Shown piece after piece: positions 18,186 through 25,381 of a stretch of 33,664 bases of DNA. The stretch covers positions 1 to 33,664 of the forward strand of contig CASEEY010000003.1 of the NCBI GenBank assembly GCA_949287055.1. The letters are read 5' to 3'. The notes beneath the pieces were generated by a model that was not told where the DNA came from, did no database searches, and was given only the letters and a program-made list of their open reading frames with translations. The position numbers and the translations under genes were made by a program. Source of the DNA: an uncultured Collinsella sp. (lineage in GTDB: Bacteria; Actinomycetota; Coriobacteriia; Coriobacteriales; Coriobacteriaceae). Position 1 is the stretch's first letter. Every line of letters starts with the position of its first letter.

Positions 18186-19241
18186 CTAGAACCCGTACTG
18201 ATGGGCGAAGTTCTCGGAGATGTCCTCGATGCCTGCAATCGAGGCCGCCCAGGCGCAGAAGTCCGGAGTGTCCACGATGATGCCGTCGGCTTCCCACACC
18301 GCTTGGTGCGAGAGCTCCCACGCCTCGCGCACCGGCGGACGTACAGGCAGGTAGGGCGTCAAGTAGGTGGGGTTGAGTAGGAAAAACGCGCCACCCTCGC
18401 AACGGGCTGCGAAGTCCTTGAGCGCGCGGCGCGCGTTCTTGCGCCGTCCGAGCTTGTAGAGCAGCAAGGTGCGGCCGAGTAGGTACCACGGGGAGTCCTC
18501 CACGCTGCCGGTTCCTTCGTCCTGCTCGGGATGCGCCGCCTGCGGTGAGGCCTGCTGCGCCACGGCGAAGAATCCCTCCTCGTCCTCCAGCCGAGCGAGC
18601 GCGAGCAGCACGGTTCCCACAGCATGGTTGCGATAGCCCTGAGCGCGCATGACCTTCCGGGCGTATTCGGCCGCGGCGCGGTAGCGCGCGCTTGCCAGGC
18701 TGAGCTGGGAGATGGCTTCGAGCGTATGGAGCCATCCGATCATCGTCGGATCGGTGCCGGTCCGCTCGGCGGCGGTGATGCCCGCGAGCCGGTCCTCATG
18801 CCAAAAATGCGGCGCGTCGTCGCTGAAGGCGGGATCGGCTTGCAGCTGGGTGCGCACCGAGTCCTCGAGCTGCATCAGGTCGTTCAGGCATGCGTCGATG
18901 GGGACGTCGGCGAGCAGGATGTTGACGAGCTGGGCGTCCACGCATAGACGATCTGCGGCAACGATCTCGCGCAGTTTGGCGCGGGTATCGGCAAACAGGC
19001 GCTCGCGGCGCTTGTCAAACTCCTGGTCGGAGAGCTCCTCCATCCGATCGAGCTCGAACATGAGCCCCTCGTGCACCCGAGCGTAGGAGAGCAGGGCGCG
19101 CGCGTGATCGCATGTGGCGTAACGGGTCGGGTCCCGCATGATCTCGTCGTGCACGAGCCTGCAGGCTGCGGGGGTAAGGCCCTCGTGGGACGCCAGATAC
19201 TCGCGTTCGAGGTATGCGGGCACGTATTCGCGAGGCTCCAT
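18186..19241 (-). CDS. Helical-repeat-like protein of unknown function, paralogue of its upstream neighbour
   Basis: I do not recognise a named family. The 351-residue cytoplasmic protein is rich in Ala, Leu, Glu and Arg and predicted largely helical, with no signal peptide or membrane segment. Segments such as YRAAAEYARKVMRAQGYRNHAVGTVLLALARLEDEEGFF and LLGRTLLLYKLGRRKNARRALKDF look like TPR-type helix pairs. Near the N-terminus DPTRYATCDHARALL parallels DPSQLITCDRDRSF of the gene at 19241-20323, so the two are probably diverged duplicates. ATG 19241 has GGGAGGGG upstream and overlaps the preceding stop as TGATG, implying translational coupling. A longer frame to 19352 is rejected for lack of a ribosome site. 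Confidence 0.75.
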   Translation of the reverse strand: MEPREYVPAYLEREYLASHEGLTPAACRLVHDEIMRDPTRYATCDHARALLSYARVHEGLMFELDRMEELSDQEFDKRRERLFADTRAKLREIVAADRLCVDAQLVNILLADVPIDACLNDLMQLEDSVRTQLQADPAFSDDAPHFWHEDRLAGITAAERTGTDPTMIGWLHTLEAISQLSLASARYRAAAEYARKVMRAQGYRNHAVGTVLLALARLEDEEGFFAVAQQASPQAAHPEQDEGTGSVEDSPWYLLGRTLLLYKLGRRKNARRALKDFAARCEGGAFFLLNPTYLTPYLPVRPPVREAWELSHQAVWEADGIIVDTPDFCAWAASIAGIEDISENFAHQYGF

Positions 19242-20323
19242 CAGTTGTCCCCTCCCGCGTTCGTGCGGCCGACGCCGCCCGGTGTCTGCGGCGTGTGCTC
19301 GCGAAGCGACCGCTGCACGAGTTCGTGGCCGGCAAGCCATGCCGAGAAGCACGCGTTGTCGGGCGTGCCGATGCCCTCCTGCAGCAGCGGCGTCGCTTCG
19401 CTGATGGCGAGGATGAGTTCGTCTTGGCTGCCGGGGTTCACGTTGACGCGCGCGTAGATGCCGTCGGGGAACTCCGCTTGGTAGAACAGCGGCTGCGCGG
19501 CATCAGGGTAGGCGCGCATGAGGGCGTGCAGGGCACGGTCGGCGCCGCGGTAGTCAAACGAGCGGTACGCGACGCACATCTGCGCCAGCAGCGTCCACGC
19601 GTCGGGCGACTTCTCGGCGCCGTGATGGCGGCGACGCAGCGGTCCTGCGATCTGATAGGCGATGGCGTGACGCGACCGGTACTGCTTGATGTCCTGAGCG
19701 CTTGCCTCGAGCTTGGCCAAGGCGAGCATGCCGGTGTGTCGGATATCGGCGGGATCCCCGGGCGCCACCTCGAGGCTCTCCTCAACCGTTTGGTAGGCCA
19801 GGCGGTATTGACCGGCGATCACGGCGCGAGAGGCGGTTGCCGCCAGCCACCTGAGCAGCGGTCGGTAGGCCAAATCGCTCGCATATTCGCGGTCGTAGAC
19901 ATCGTGGGCACCCTCGACGGCGGCAAGGACGTCGCGCTCGACGGCTTCTCGGTTGTCGAGCAGGTAGCTCACGTACGCGTCGTTGGACTGCGCCTCGAGT
20001 GCGGCGAGCATGCGGCGGGCATCCCAGTTGCCCTCATCGAGGGCGACGGCCTCGCGCAGGAAGTTCTCCGCGCGGGTCTCCTCGCGCTCGATGGCGACCT
20101 CGTCTGCGAGGAAGGGGACGTGGTAGTCCAAGATTTCGGTCGCGCGGGCGGTGAGGTGGAACGAGCGGTCGCGGTCGCAGGTGATGAGCTGCGAGGGGTC
20201 CTCGCGGAACTGCTTCATGCCACGCTCGATGGACGTCGCGTCGTCCAGCGGGTAGATGCGCTCGCGGCGCATCGCCTCGAGGATAAGACGCAAACAGTCT
20301 TCCTGGATGGGATCGAACGCCAC
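19241..20323 (-). CDS. Helical-repeat-like protein of unknown function (first gene of a paralogous pair)
   Basis: A 360-residue soluble protein without a recognised family name. It starts at GTG 20323, with AAAGGAGG five bases upstream. Helix-pair segments include ETRAENFLREAVALDEGNWDARRMLAALEAQ, YRLAYQTVEESLEVAPGDPADIRHTGMLALAKLEAS and DYRGADRALHALMRAYPDAAQPLFY, which read as TPR-like repeats. The C-terminal tail (TPQTPGGVGRTNAGGDN) is low-complexity and probably disordered. The shared DP(S/T)xxxTCD motif and matching layout link it to the downstream gene, whose start it overlaps. TPR pairs often scaffold protein complexes, but no partner is evident here. Confidence 0.75.
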   Translation of the reverse strand: MAFDPIQEDCLRLILEAMRRERIYPLDDATSIERGMKQFREDPSQLITCDRDRSFHLTARATEILDYHVPFLADEVAIEREETRAENFLREAVALDEGNWDARRMLAALEAQSNDAYVSYLLDNREAVERDVLAAVEGAHDVYDREYASDLAYRPLLRWLAATASRAVIAGQYRLAYQTVEESLEVAPGDPADIRHTGMLALAKLEASAQDIKQYRSRHAIAYQIAGPLRRRHHGAEKSPDAWTLLAQMCVAYRSFDYRGADRALHALMRAYPDAAQPLFYQAEFPDGIYARVNVNPGSQDELILAISEATPLLQEGIGTPDNACFSAWLAGHELVQRSLREHTPQTPGGVGRTNAGGDN

Positions 20324-20592
20324 GGCGCCTCCTTTCCGATGCGAGATGGAATCTCTACAGTGTAGCGCTCATCGCGAACGTGGGGGAGCGCTTGCGCGAA
20401 GGGATGAAACACACATGGGCGAGCGTGCCGGATGCGTACGCACGGATCGCGGGGGGCGTGCGCGGAGTGCCGTCGGTGCGCTTTTGTGCGAGCGAAAAAA
20501 CCGGCACACGGGCACGTGCATGCGTTGTCGTTTTGTCCGGCTCGCAGAGCGAAAAATGCACCCAACCTGTTTCGAAGATGTTTCCAAAGCGC

Positions 20593-20598
20593 TAAAAT
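20593..20598 (+). promoter_or_regulatory. Candidate -10 of the alcohol dehydrogenase gene
   Basis: TAAAAT lies in a locally AT-rich patch, with the weak -35 TTTCGA 17 bp upstream, about 130 bp before the start codon. The stretch 20324-20592 shows no gene. Confidence 0.45.
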
Positions 20599-20659
20599 AG
20601 CGACGGGCTTTCGGGCTCCGCGCCGCGGCCTTTGGGCGCGCGACGGTTCCTTTGGTCCT

Positions 20660-20711
20660 AACGGGGACATCGGGTGCCCCGTTGTATGTGCAGGTCGAAC
20701 GGTCGGCCTGC
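20660..20711 (+). promoter_or_regulatory. Two stable hairpins in the alcohol dehydrogenase 5' leader
   Basis: Hairpin 1 is AACGGGG (20660-20666) with CCCCGTT (20677-20683). Hairpin 2 is GCAGGTCGA-ACGG-TCGGCCTGC (20690-20711), a 9-bp stem with one G-T pair. It ends six bases before the GGAGG ribosome site. Both would lie in the transcript from the candidate promoter. A role in mRNA stability or translation control is inference. Confidence 0.5.
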
Positions 20712-20728
20712 AGATTTGGAGGCAAAGA

Positions 20729-21943
20729 ATGGGACGTTTTACCAATCCGCGCGATCTGTACTTCGGTGAGGGTGCTCGCCACGAGGTAAAGAACCTCAAG
20801 GGCTCCCGCGCCATGATCGTCACCGGCGGCGGCTCCATGCGTCGCGGCGGCTTCCTGCAGGACGTCGAGGCTGACCTCAAGGAGGCCGGTTTCGAGGTTC
20901 AGATCTTCGAGGGCGTCGAGTCCGACCCGTCCGTCGAGACCGTGAAGCGCGGCGCCGAGGCCATGCTCGAGTTCCAGCCTGACTGGATCATCGGCATCGG
21001 CGGCGGCTCGCCGATCGACGCTGCCAAGGCCATGTGGCTGTTCTACGAGTATCCCGAGGAGACCTTCGAGCAGGCCATCGTGCCGTTCAGCTTCCCCGAG
21101 CTGCGCACCAAGGCTCACTTCTGCGCCATTGCCTCCACTTCCGGCACGGCTACCGAGGTCACCGCGTTCTCCGTCATCACCGACTACGAGAAGGGCATCA
21201 AGTACCCGCTGGCCGACTTCAACATCACGCCTGACGTGGCCATCGTCGACCCCGAGCTCACCTACACCATGCCGCAGAAGCTGTGCGCTCACACCGGTAT
21301 GGACGCTCTGACCCACGCCATCGAGGCCTACGTCTCCACCGCTGGCTCCATGTACACCGACGGCAACGCCCTGCATGCTATCCGCGAGATCGTCGAGTGG
21401 CTGCCCAAGTCCTATCAGGGCGACCATGAGGCCCGCCAGCACATGCACGACGCGCAGTGCATCGCCGGCATCGCCTTCTCCTCCGGCCTGCTCGGCATCG
21501 TGCACTCCATGGCCCACAAGACCGGTGCCGCCTTCACCGGCGACCACATCATCCATGGTTGCGCCAACGCCATGTATCTCGGCAAGGTCATCCAGTTCAA
21601 CGCCAAGGACGCCCGCGCCAAGAGCCGCTATGCCTTCATCGCCAAGGACATCCTGCACCTTGAGGGCGAGACCGAGGACGAGCTCGTCGCCGCGCTCGTT
21701 CAGTGCATCCGCGACCTCAACGACAAGCTGGACATCCCGCAGGGCATCAAGAACTACGGCAAGGGCGGCGTGAAGGCCGACGAGTCCATCATCGACTACG
21801 CCGAGTTCGAGGCCAAGAAGGCCGACGTGGCTGCCAACGCCATCCTCGACGCCTGCACCGGCTCCAACCCGCGTCAGCCGTCCCAGGAGGAGATGGAGAA
21901 GCTCCTCGAGTGCGTCTACAACGACCAGGATGTCGACTTCTAA
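20729..21943 (+). CDS. Iron-dependent (group III) alcohol dehydrogenase
   Basis: NAD(P)H-linked reduction of aldehydes to alcohols, a likely fermentative redox sink. The 404-residue protein shows the nucleotide site GGGSPIDAAK (91-100). Metal ligands fit the FucO pattern: D192 and H196 in MDALTHAIEAY, H263 in HSMAH and H276 in IIHG. The sequence resembles the ADH half of AdhE more than 1,3-propanediol dehydrogenases, but substrate cannot be fixed. ATG 20729 follows TTTGGAGG. The frame is open further 5', but the upstream part is Arg/Cys-rich and not family-like. The strongly biased codons (mostly C or G at third positions, few rare codons) suggest high expression. A strong terminator follows, so the gene is monocistronic. 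Confidence 0.93.
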   Translation: MGRFTNPRDLYFGEGARHEVKNLKGSRAMIVTGGGSMRRGGFLQDVEADLKEAGFEVQIFEGVESDPSVETVKRGAEAMLEFQPDWIIGIGGGSPIDAAKAMWLFYEYPEETFEQAIVPFSFPELRTKAHFCAIASTSGTATEVTAFSVITDYEKGIKYPLADFNITPDVAIVDPELTYTMPQKLCAHTGMDALTHAIEAYVSTAGSMYTDGNALHAIREIVEWLPKSYQGDHEARQHMHDAQCIAGIAFSSGLLGIVHSMAHKTGAAFTGDHIIHGCANAMYLGKVIQFNAKDARAKSRYAFIAKDILHLEGETEDELVAALVQCIRDLNDKLDIPQGIKNYGKGGVKADESIIDYAEFEAKKADVAANAILDACTGSNPRQPSQEEMEKLLECVYNDQDVDF

Positions 21944-21973
21944 TCCACGCTCGACTCATTGATTCGTGCGAAA

Positions 21974-22001
21974 GGCCCCCGAGTCTCTCGGGGGCCATTT
22001 T
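21974..22001 (+). terminator. Rho-independent terminator of the alcohol dehydrogenase gene
   Basis: GGCCCCCGAG-TCT-CTCGGGGGCC forms a perfect 10-bp stem followed by ATTTT, 30 bp after the stop codon. Confidence 0.92.
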
Positions 22002-22362
22002 GATGCGGTAATACGTCAGACGTCTCGCACGTCATCGACGCGCGCAGGGAGCCCCGTCGAGAAAAGCGAGCGTCCCGTCTCGCGGACCCCTCTTTCGAAG
22101 TCCAGGAATGGGAGGAGTTCATGATCTCCGGTGCAGCTCCCTGCGTTTCATGCGCTTTCGCAGTTTTGTTTTGCATGCGCTGATCGGCTACGGGGCGTAT
22201 GCGCGCGGTTTTGACGTTCGTATTTCGCGCGGTGGTCACGAGAGGCCGATTACTGTCAACGGGGGTTCGGAGGAGCTTCGCACGACTATATAAAAGCAAT
22301 AAAATACGATGCGTCTGTTGGCCGATGGTTTCTCAGGGTGATCCGACGGGCTCCCTAGAGGC

Positions 22363-22385
22363 AAAAAACGGCCCTATTGGAGGGC
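22363..22385 (-). terminator. Minus-strand intrinsic terminator with no known gene upstream
   Basis: Read on the minus strand: GCCCT-CCAAT-AGGGC, then CG and TTTTTT. It would end a minus-strand transcript entering from the hairpin-repeat region (22390-22732), hinting at an unannotated small RNA there. The stem is only 5 bp, so the call is moderate. Confidence 0.45.
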
Positions 22386-22427
22386 TTCGAGTGCGTCGTT
22401 TTGACAATTATCGTCTCGTCGTGACCA

Positions 22428-22587
22428 CGAGGAGCATCACGAGCGCGTGCGAGGCTCTATTCGGCGCTGGGGAGGGCCCCAAGAGCGAGGCGCGGGAGCT
22501 GCATCACGAGCGTGCAAGGTCCCACTTCGTATACGAACTTGGTTTCCAGCAGCTTCTTGGGAGCCTCACCACGAGCGTGCGAGGCCC
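22428..22587. repeat. Three regularly spaced hairpin repeats, about 29-30 bp each with 36-nt spacers
   Basis: Units lie at 22428-22457, 22494-22522 and 22559-22587, separated by exactly 36 and 36 nt. The shared core is CACGAGCGTG (CACGAGCGCGTG in the first) followed by CGAGG or CAAGG. Each core is a small palindrome. Outer arms also pair but with different bases: GAGC/GCTC in unit 1, GCCTC/GAGGC in unit 3. A related palindrome, TCGTG-AC-CACGA, precedes them at 22419-22430. The repeats are too diverged for an active CRISPR array. Confidence 0.6.
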
Positions 22588-22732
22588 TTTGGACAAGTCG
22601 TCGCGACATGGTGGATTGAAAACCCCTGATCACCGTTGATACGTCGCGGGCGGTGTGCGCCGGATGGAAACGGAAAAAACGCCAGACGTATTTTCACGTT
22701 CGGTGCGACGCCTGTAAAACGTGCTACGATGG

Positions 22733-22923
22733 ACCTGCTGTTTCAGGGCGGGGTGGAATTCCCCACTGGCGGTGAGCCGGCCGGGCGCTGCGCCCGGGCG
22801 TCGGGCATGGGGTCCGTGCGCATATCCGGCGAGCCCGCGAACCCGTCTGGCGTTGGGTCGCCAGCGGGCCGATCCGGTGAGAATCCGGGGCCAACGGTTA
22901 GAGGCCGGATGGAAGAGGCAGGT
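22733..22923 (+). ncRNA. FMN riboswitch (RFN element)
   Basis: The conserved RFN blocks are present in order: AGGGCGGGGTGGAATTCCCC, ACTGGCGGTGAGCC, a variable hairpin, GATCCGGTGAGAATCCGG, GGCCAACGGTTAGAGG and CCGGATGGAAGAGGCA. The closing P1 helix pairs 22733-22744 with 22912-22923. It is a bit long because of an extended variable arm. The ribU ribosome site AGGTGA (22920-22925) shares bases with the 3' strand of P1, so FMN binding would plausibly hide it and repress translation. I saw no separate intrinsic terminator between aptamer and gene. Confidence 0.96.
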
Positions 22924-22931
22924 GATTTGTC

Positions 22932-23522
22932 ATGGCTGAACAGTCCACGCATATCCATTTCGAGAACACGAATAGGTGGAGCACCAAACAGTTGGTGACG
23001 ATGGCGCTCATGTGTGCCGTCAGCGCCCTGCTCATGTTTCTCCAGATTCCCATCATTCCCGCCGCAACGTTTCTTACCTACGATCCGTCGCTCGTGCCCG
23101 CCATGGTGGCGGGTTTCGCGTACGGACCGGGGTCGGGCATCGCGGTGGGCGTGCTCGCGATCGTGATCCATGCGCTTACCACCGGCGATTGGGTCGGAGC
23201 CCTCATGAACATCGTCGCGACCGTGTTCTACATCCTGCCGGCGGCGTTGGTCTACCGGAAGGTGCATACGTATCGCGGTGCCATCCTCGGCCTTGTGTTG
23301 GGCGTGGTGCTCGCCACCGCGGCGTCGATCGTCTCCAACCTGACGATCGGCGTGTGGTTCTGGTACGGCTCGGCCGATGCCATCCTGCCGCTCATGCTGC
23401 CCGCGGTCGTCCCGTTCAACCTTGCGAAGACGATCCTTAACTCCGTGCTCACACTTGCGGTGTACAAGGTCGTTTCCAACCTTATCACGCCGGTCAAGGA
23501 CCAGGTGAAGGGCCGCGCATGA
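22932..23522 (+). CDS. ribU: Riboflavin ECF transporter substrate-binding component
   Basis: Membrane S component that binds riboflavin for import. The 196-residue protein has a hydrophilic N-terminus and five to six hydrophobic helices. The segment FLTYDPSLVPAMVAGFAYGPG (about 46-66) corresponds to the D-P-S-D-x-P-A-L-x-x-G-F-x-x-G-P signature of RibU. The FMN riboswitch directly upstream makes riboflavin the most probable cargo. ATG 22932 sits six bases after AGGTGA. The stop overlaps the start of the ATPase gene (ATGA), so ribU, the ATPase and ecfT form a complete dedicated (group I-like) importer operon. Confidence 0.95.
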   Translation: MAEQSTHIHFENTNRWSTKQLVTMALMCAVSALLMFLQIPIIPAATFLTYDPSLVPAMVAGFAYGPGSGIAVGVLAIVIHALTTGDWVGALMNIVATVFYILPAALVYRKVHTYRGAILGLVLGVVLATAASIVSNLTIGVWFWYGSADAILPLMLPAVVPFNLAKTILNSVLTLAVYKVVSNLITPVKDQVKGRA

Positions 23523-25381
23523 TCGAGTGCGAAAACGTCTGCTACTCGTACGACGGGCAGACCCGCGCGCTCGACGGCGTAAACCTGGCCGTGGCGGACG
23601 GGGAGTTTCTATGCATCCTCGGAGGCAACGGGTCGGGAAAGTCGACGCTTGCCAAGCACCTGAACGCCCTGCTCGTCCCCGACGAGGGACGCGTGGTGGT
23701 CGATGGTCTGGACACCGCAGATCCTGAGTACGTCTACGACATCCGCTCACGCGTGGGCTATGTGTTCCAAAACCCCGACGATCAGATCGTAGCGACCCTG
23801 GTCGAAGACGATGTCGCTTTCGGCCCCGAAAACCTGGGCGTTGACACCGACCGCCTGGGGGAGCGCGTCGCCCACGCCCTCGAAGACGTGGGGCTTACGA
23901 GCTTTGAGCGGCGCGAGACCCATGCGCTTTCCGGTGGTCAGAAGCAGCGCGTGGCGATCGCGGGCGTTCTTGCCATGCAGCCGCAGGTGCTCGTCTTTGA
24001 CGAGGCGACCTCGATGCTCGACCCGCGCGGGCGCAGCGGCCTTCTGCGCGTGTGCCGCGAGCTGCGCGACCGCGGCATGACGATCGTCATGATCACCCAT
24101 TTCATGGAGGAGGCCGCCGCGGCCGATCGCGTCGTGGTGCTTGACGAGGGAAGGGTTGCGCTCGAGGGTACGCCGCAGGAAGTGCTCACCCGTGCCGACG
24201 ACCTGGAGCGGCTGAACCTCGAGGTCCCGCCAGCGTGCCGCCTGGCGCTCGCCCTGCGTCGGCGCGGTTTTGCGCTTACGCCGGCTGTGGATGAAAACGA
24301 GGTGGTCCACGCTGTCGAGCAGACGCTCGGACACGCAGGCCCCACACGCGCGTTCGAGCGCTCCGATGCGGCCGATGGTGAATGCGCGGCTTCGCGCGGT
24401 GCTGCGGCCGACGCGGAGGCAAAGACGGATGCGGAGTCGTGCTTGATCTTCGAGCACGTCAGCTACAGCTACGAGCGGTCTGTTCGCGAGCGTGCGCGTC
24501 GTCGGCGCAGCCCGAAGCGGGAGAAGCGCGCCGCATGGGGTGCAAATGCGGATGCCGTGTGGGCGCTGCATAACGTCGACCTCGCCGTGCGCCGCGGTGA
24601 GTTCCTCGGGCTGGCCGGGCATACCGGGTCGGGCAAATCAACGCTCATTCAGCACATGAACGGCCTTGTCCGCCCCACGATGGGACGCGTGCGCGCTTTC
24701 GGGCGCGACCTTACGGACAAGCGCGGTGCCGATGGCCTGACGTGCAAGGTCGGGCTTGTGTTTCAGTATCCCGAGCACCAGCTGTTCGCACCGACGGTCT
24801 TTGAGGACGTGGCGTTTGGCCCCCGCAACCTCGGCTGCACGGCGGATGAGGTGGACGGGCGCGTGCGTCGTGCGCTTGGCCAGGTCGGACTCGCGTTTGA
24901 TCGCATCGCCGAAAAAAGTCCCTTCGCGCTGTCGGGTGGCCAGCAGCGCCGCGTGGCGTTTGCCGGGGTGCTCGCCATGGAGCCCGAAGTGCTGGTGCTC
25001 GACGAGCCGGCTGCAGGGCTCGACCCTGCGGCTCGCCGGGAGTTTCTCGATCTGGTGGCCGAGCTCCACCGGTCGGGCCTCACGGTTGTCATGGCATCGC
25101 ACAGCATGGACGACCTCGCGGCGCTGTGCGACCGCATCGTCGTCATGAACGAAGGGGAGGTCTTGATGCAGGGGACCGCGTCGGAGGTTTTCGCGCGCGG
25201 CGACGAGCTGCACCGTGTCGGGCTCGGCCAGCCTGCCGCTCAGCGCATGGCGGTCCGGCTTGCCGCCGACGGCGTTCCGGTGCGCCTGAATCGCCTGTAC
25301 GACCTCGATGCACTCGCTGACGAGCTCGCGGCCATCGCGGGCAGTCCCTTTGCGGGCGACGGGAAGGACGGCGCGCGATGA
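23519..25381 (+). CDS. ecfA: Fused double ATPase of an ECF transporter (EcfA1-EcfA2)
   Basis: Energy-coupling ABC ATPase with two nucleotide-binding domains in one 620-residue chain. Domain 1 has Walker A GGNGSGKST (35-43), Q-loop VFQNPDDQ, signature LSGGQKQR and Walker B FDEATSMLDP. Domain 2 has Walker A GHTGSGKST (367-375), Q-loop VFQYPEHQ, signature LSGGQQRR and Walker B LDEPAAGLDP. These differences match EcfA1 and EcfA2, normally separate proteins of about 280 residues. The linker (about 255-315) is Ala/Asp-rich. The start of domain 2 carries an unusual Arg/Lys-rich insertion (RERARRRRSPKREKR) between the first strand and the Walker A strand. It overlaps ribU and ecfT by ATGA on both sides. 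Confidence 0.94.
   Translation: MIECENVCYSYDGQTRALDGVNLAVADGEFLCILGGNGSGKSTLAKHLNALLVPDEGRVVVDGLDTADPEYVYDIRSRVGYVFQNPDDQIVATLVEDDVAFGPENLGVDTDRLGERVAHALEDVGLTSFERRETHALSGGQKQRVAIAGVLAMQPQVLVFDEATSMLDPRGRSGLLRVCRELRDRGMTIVMITHFMEEAAAADRVVVLDEGRVALEGTPQEVLTRADDLERLNLEVPPACRLALALRRRGFALTPAVDENEVVHAVEQTLGHAGPTRAFERSDAADGECAASRGAAADAEAKTDAESCLIFEHVSYSYERSVRERARRRRSPKREKRAAWGANADAVWALHNVDLAVRRGEFLGLAGHTGSGKSTLIQHMNGLVRPTMGRVRAFGRDLTDKRGADGLTCKVGLVFQYPEHQLFAPTVFEDVAFGPRNLGCTADEVDGRVRRALGQVGLAFDRIAEKSPFALSGGQQRRVAFAGVLAMEPEVLVLDEPAAGLDPAARREFLDLVAELHRSGLTVVMASHSMDDLAALCDRIVVMNEGEVLMQGTASEVFARGDELHRVGLGQPAAQRMAVRLAADGVPVRLNRLYDLDALADELAAIAGSPFAGDGKDGAR

Larger units (their letters stand above)
22002..22732. 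other. 731-bp gene-free region before the FMN riboswitch
   Basis: No open frame here has a ribosome site plus protein-like composition. The left part (22002-22280) shows nothing I can name. An AT-rich patch with TATATAAAAG and TAAAAT at 22287-22305 could hold a promoter. A minus-strand terminator lies at 22363-22385, and hairpin repeats follow from 22419 to 22587. The composition is less GC-rich than the neighbouring genes. Confidence 0.6.

Noticed and set aside
22108..22293. 61-codon plus-strand open frame
   Set aside because: Ribosome site not convincing and composition not protein-like; no support beyond length.
22526..22537. loxP-like palindrome TTCGTATACGAA
   Set aside because: It lacks the 8-bp asymmetric spacer and full 13-bp arms; a 12-bp palindrome of this kind can arise by chance.
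22458..22610. 50-codon minus-strand open frame starting MSRRLVQ
   Set aside because: It is plausible by composition but runs straight through the repeat units and has no Shine-Dalgarno sequence, so the frame is probably accidental.
22199..22639. Open frame of 146 codons through the hairpin-repeat region
   Set aside because: No ribosome site and no family similarity; the sequence is explained by hairpin repeats with compensating arms.
22419..22650. CRISPR array
   Set aside because: Spacing is right (about 65-nt period), but only three mutually diverged repeats exist, with no leader and no cas genes in the window. A GTGGATTGAAAAC string at 22611-22623 recalls the 3' end of type I-C repeats but occurs once.
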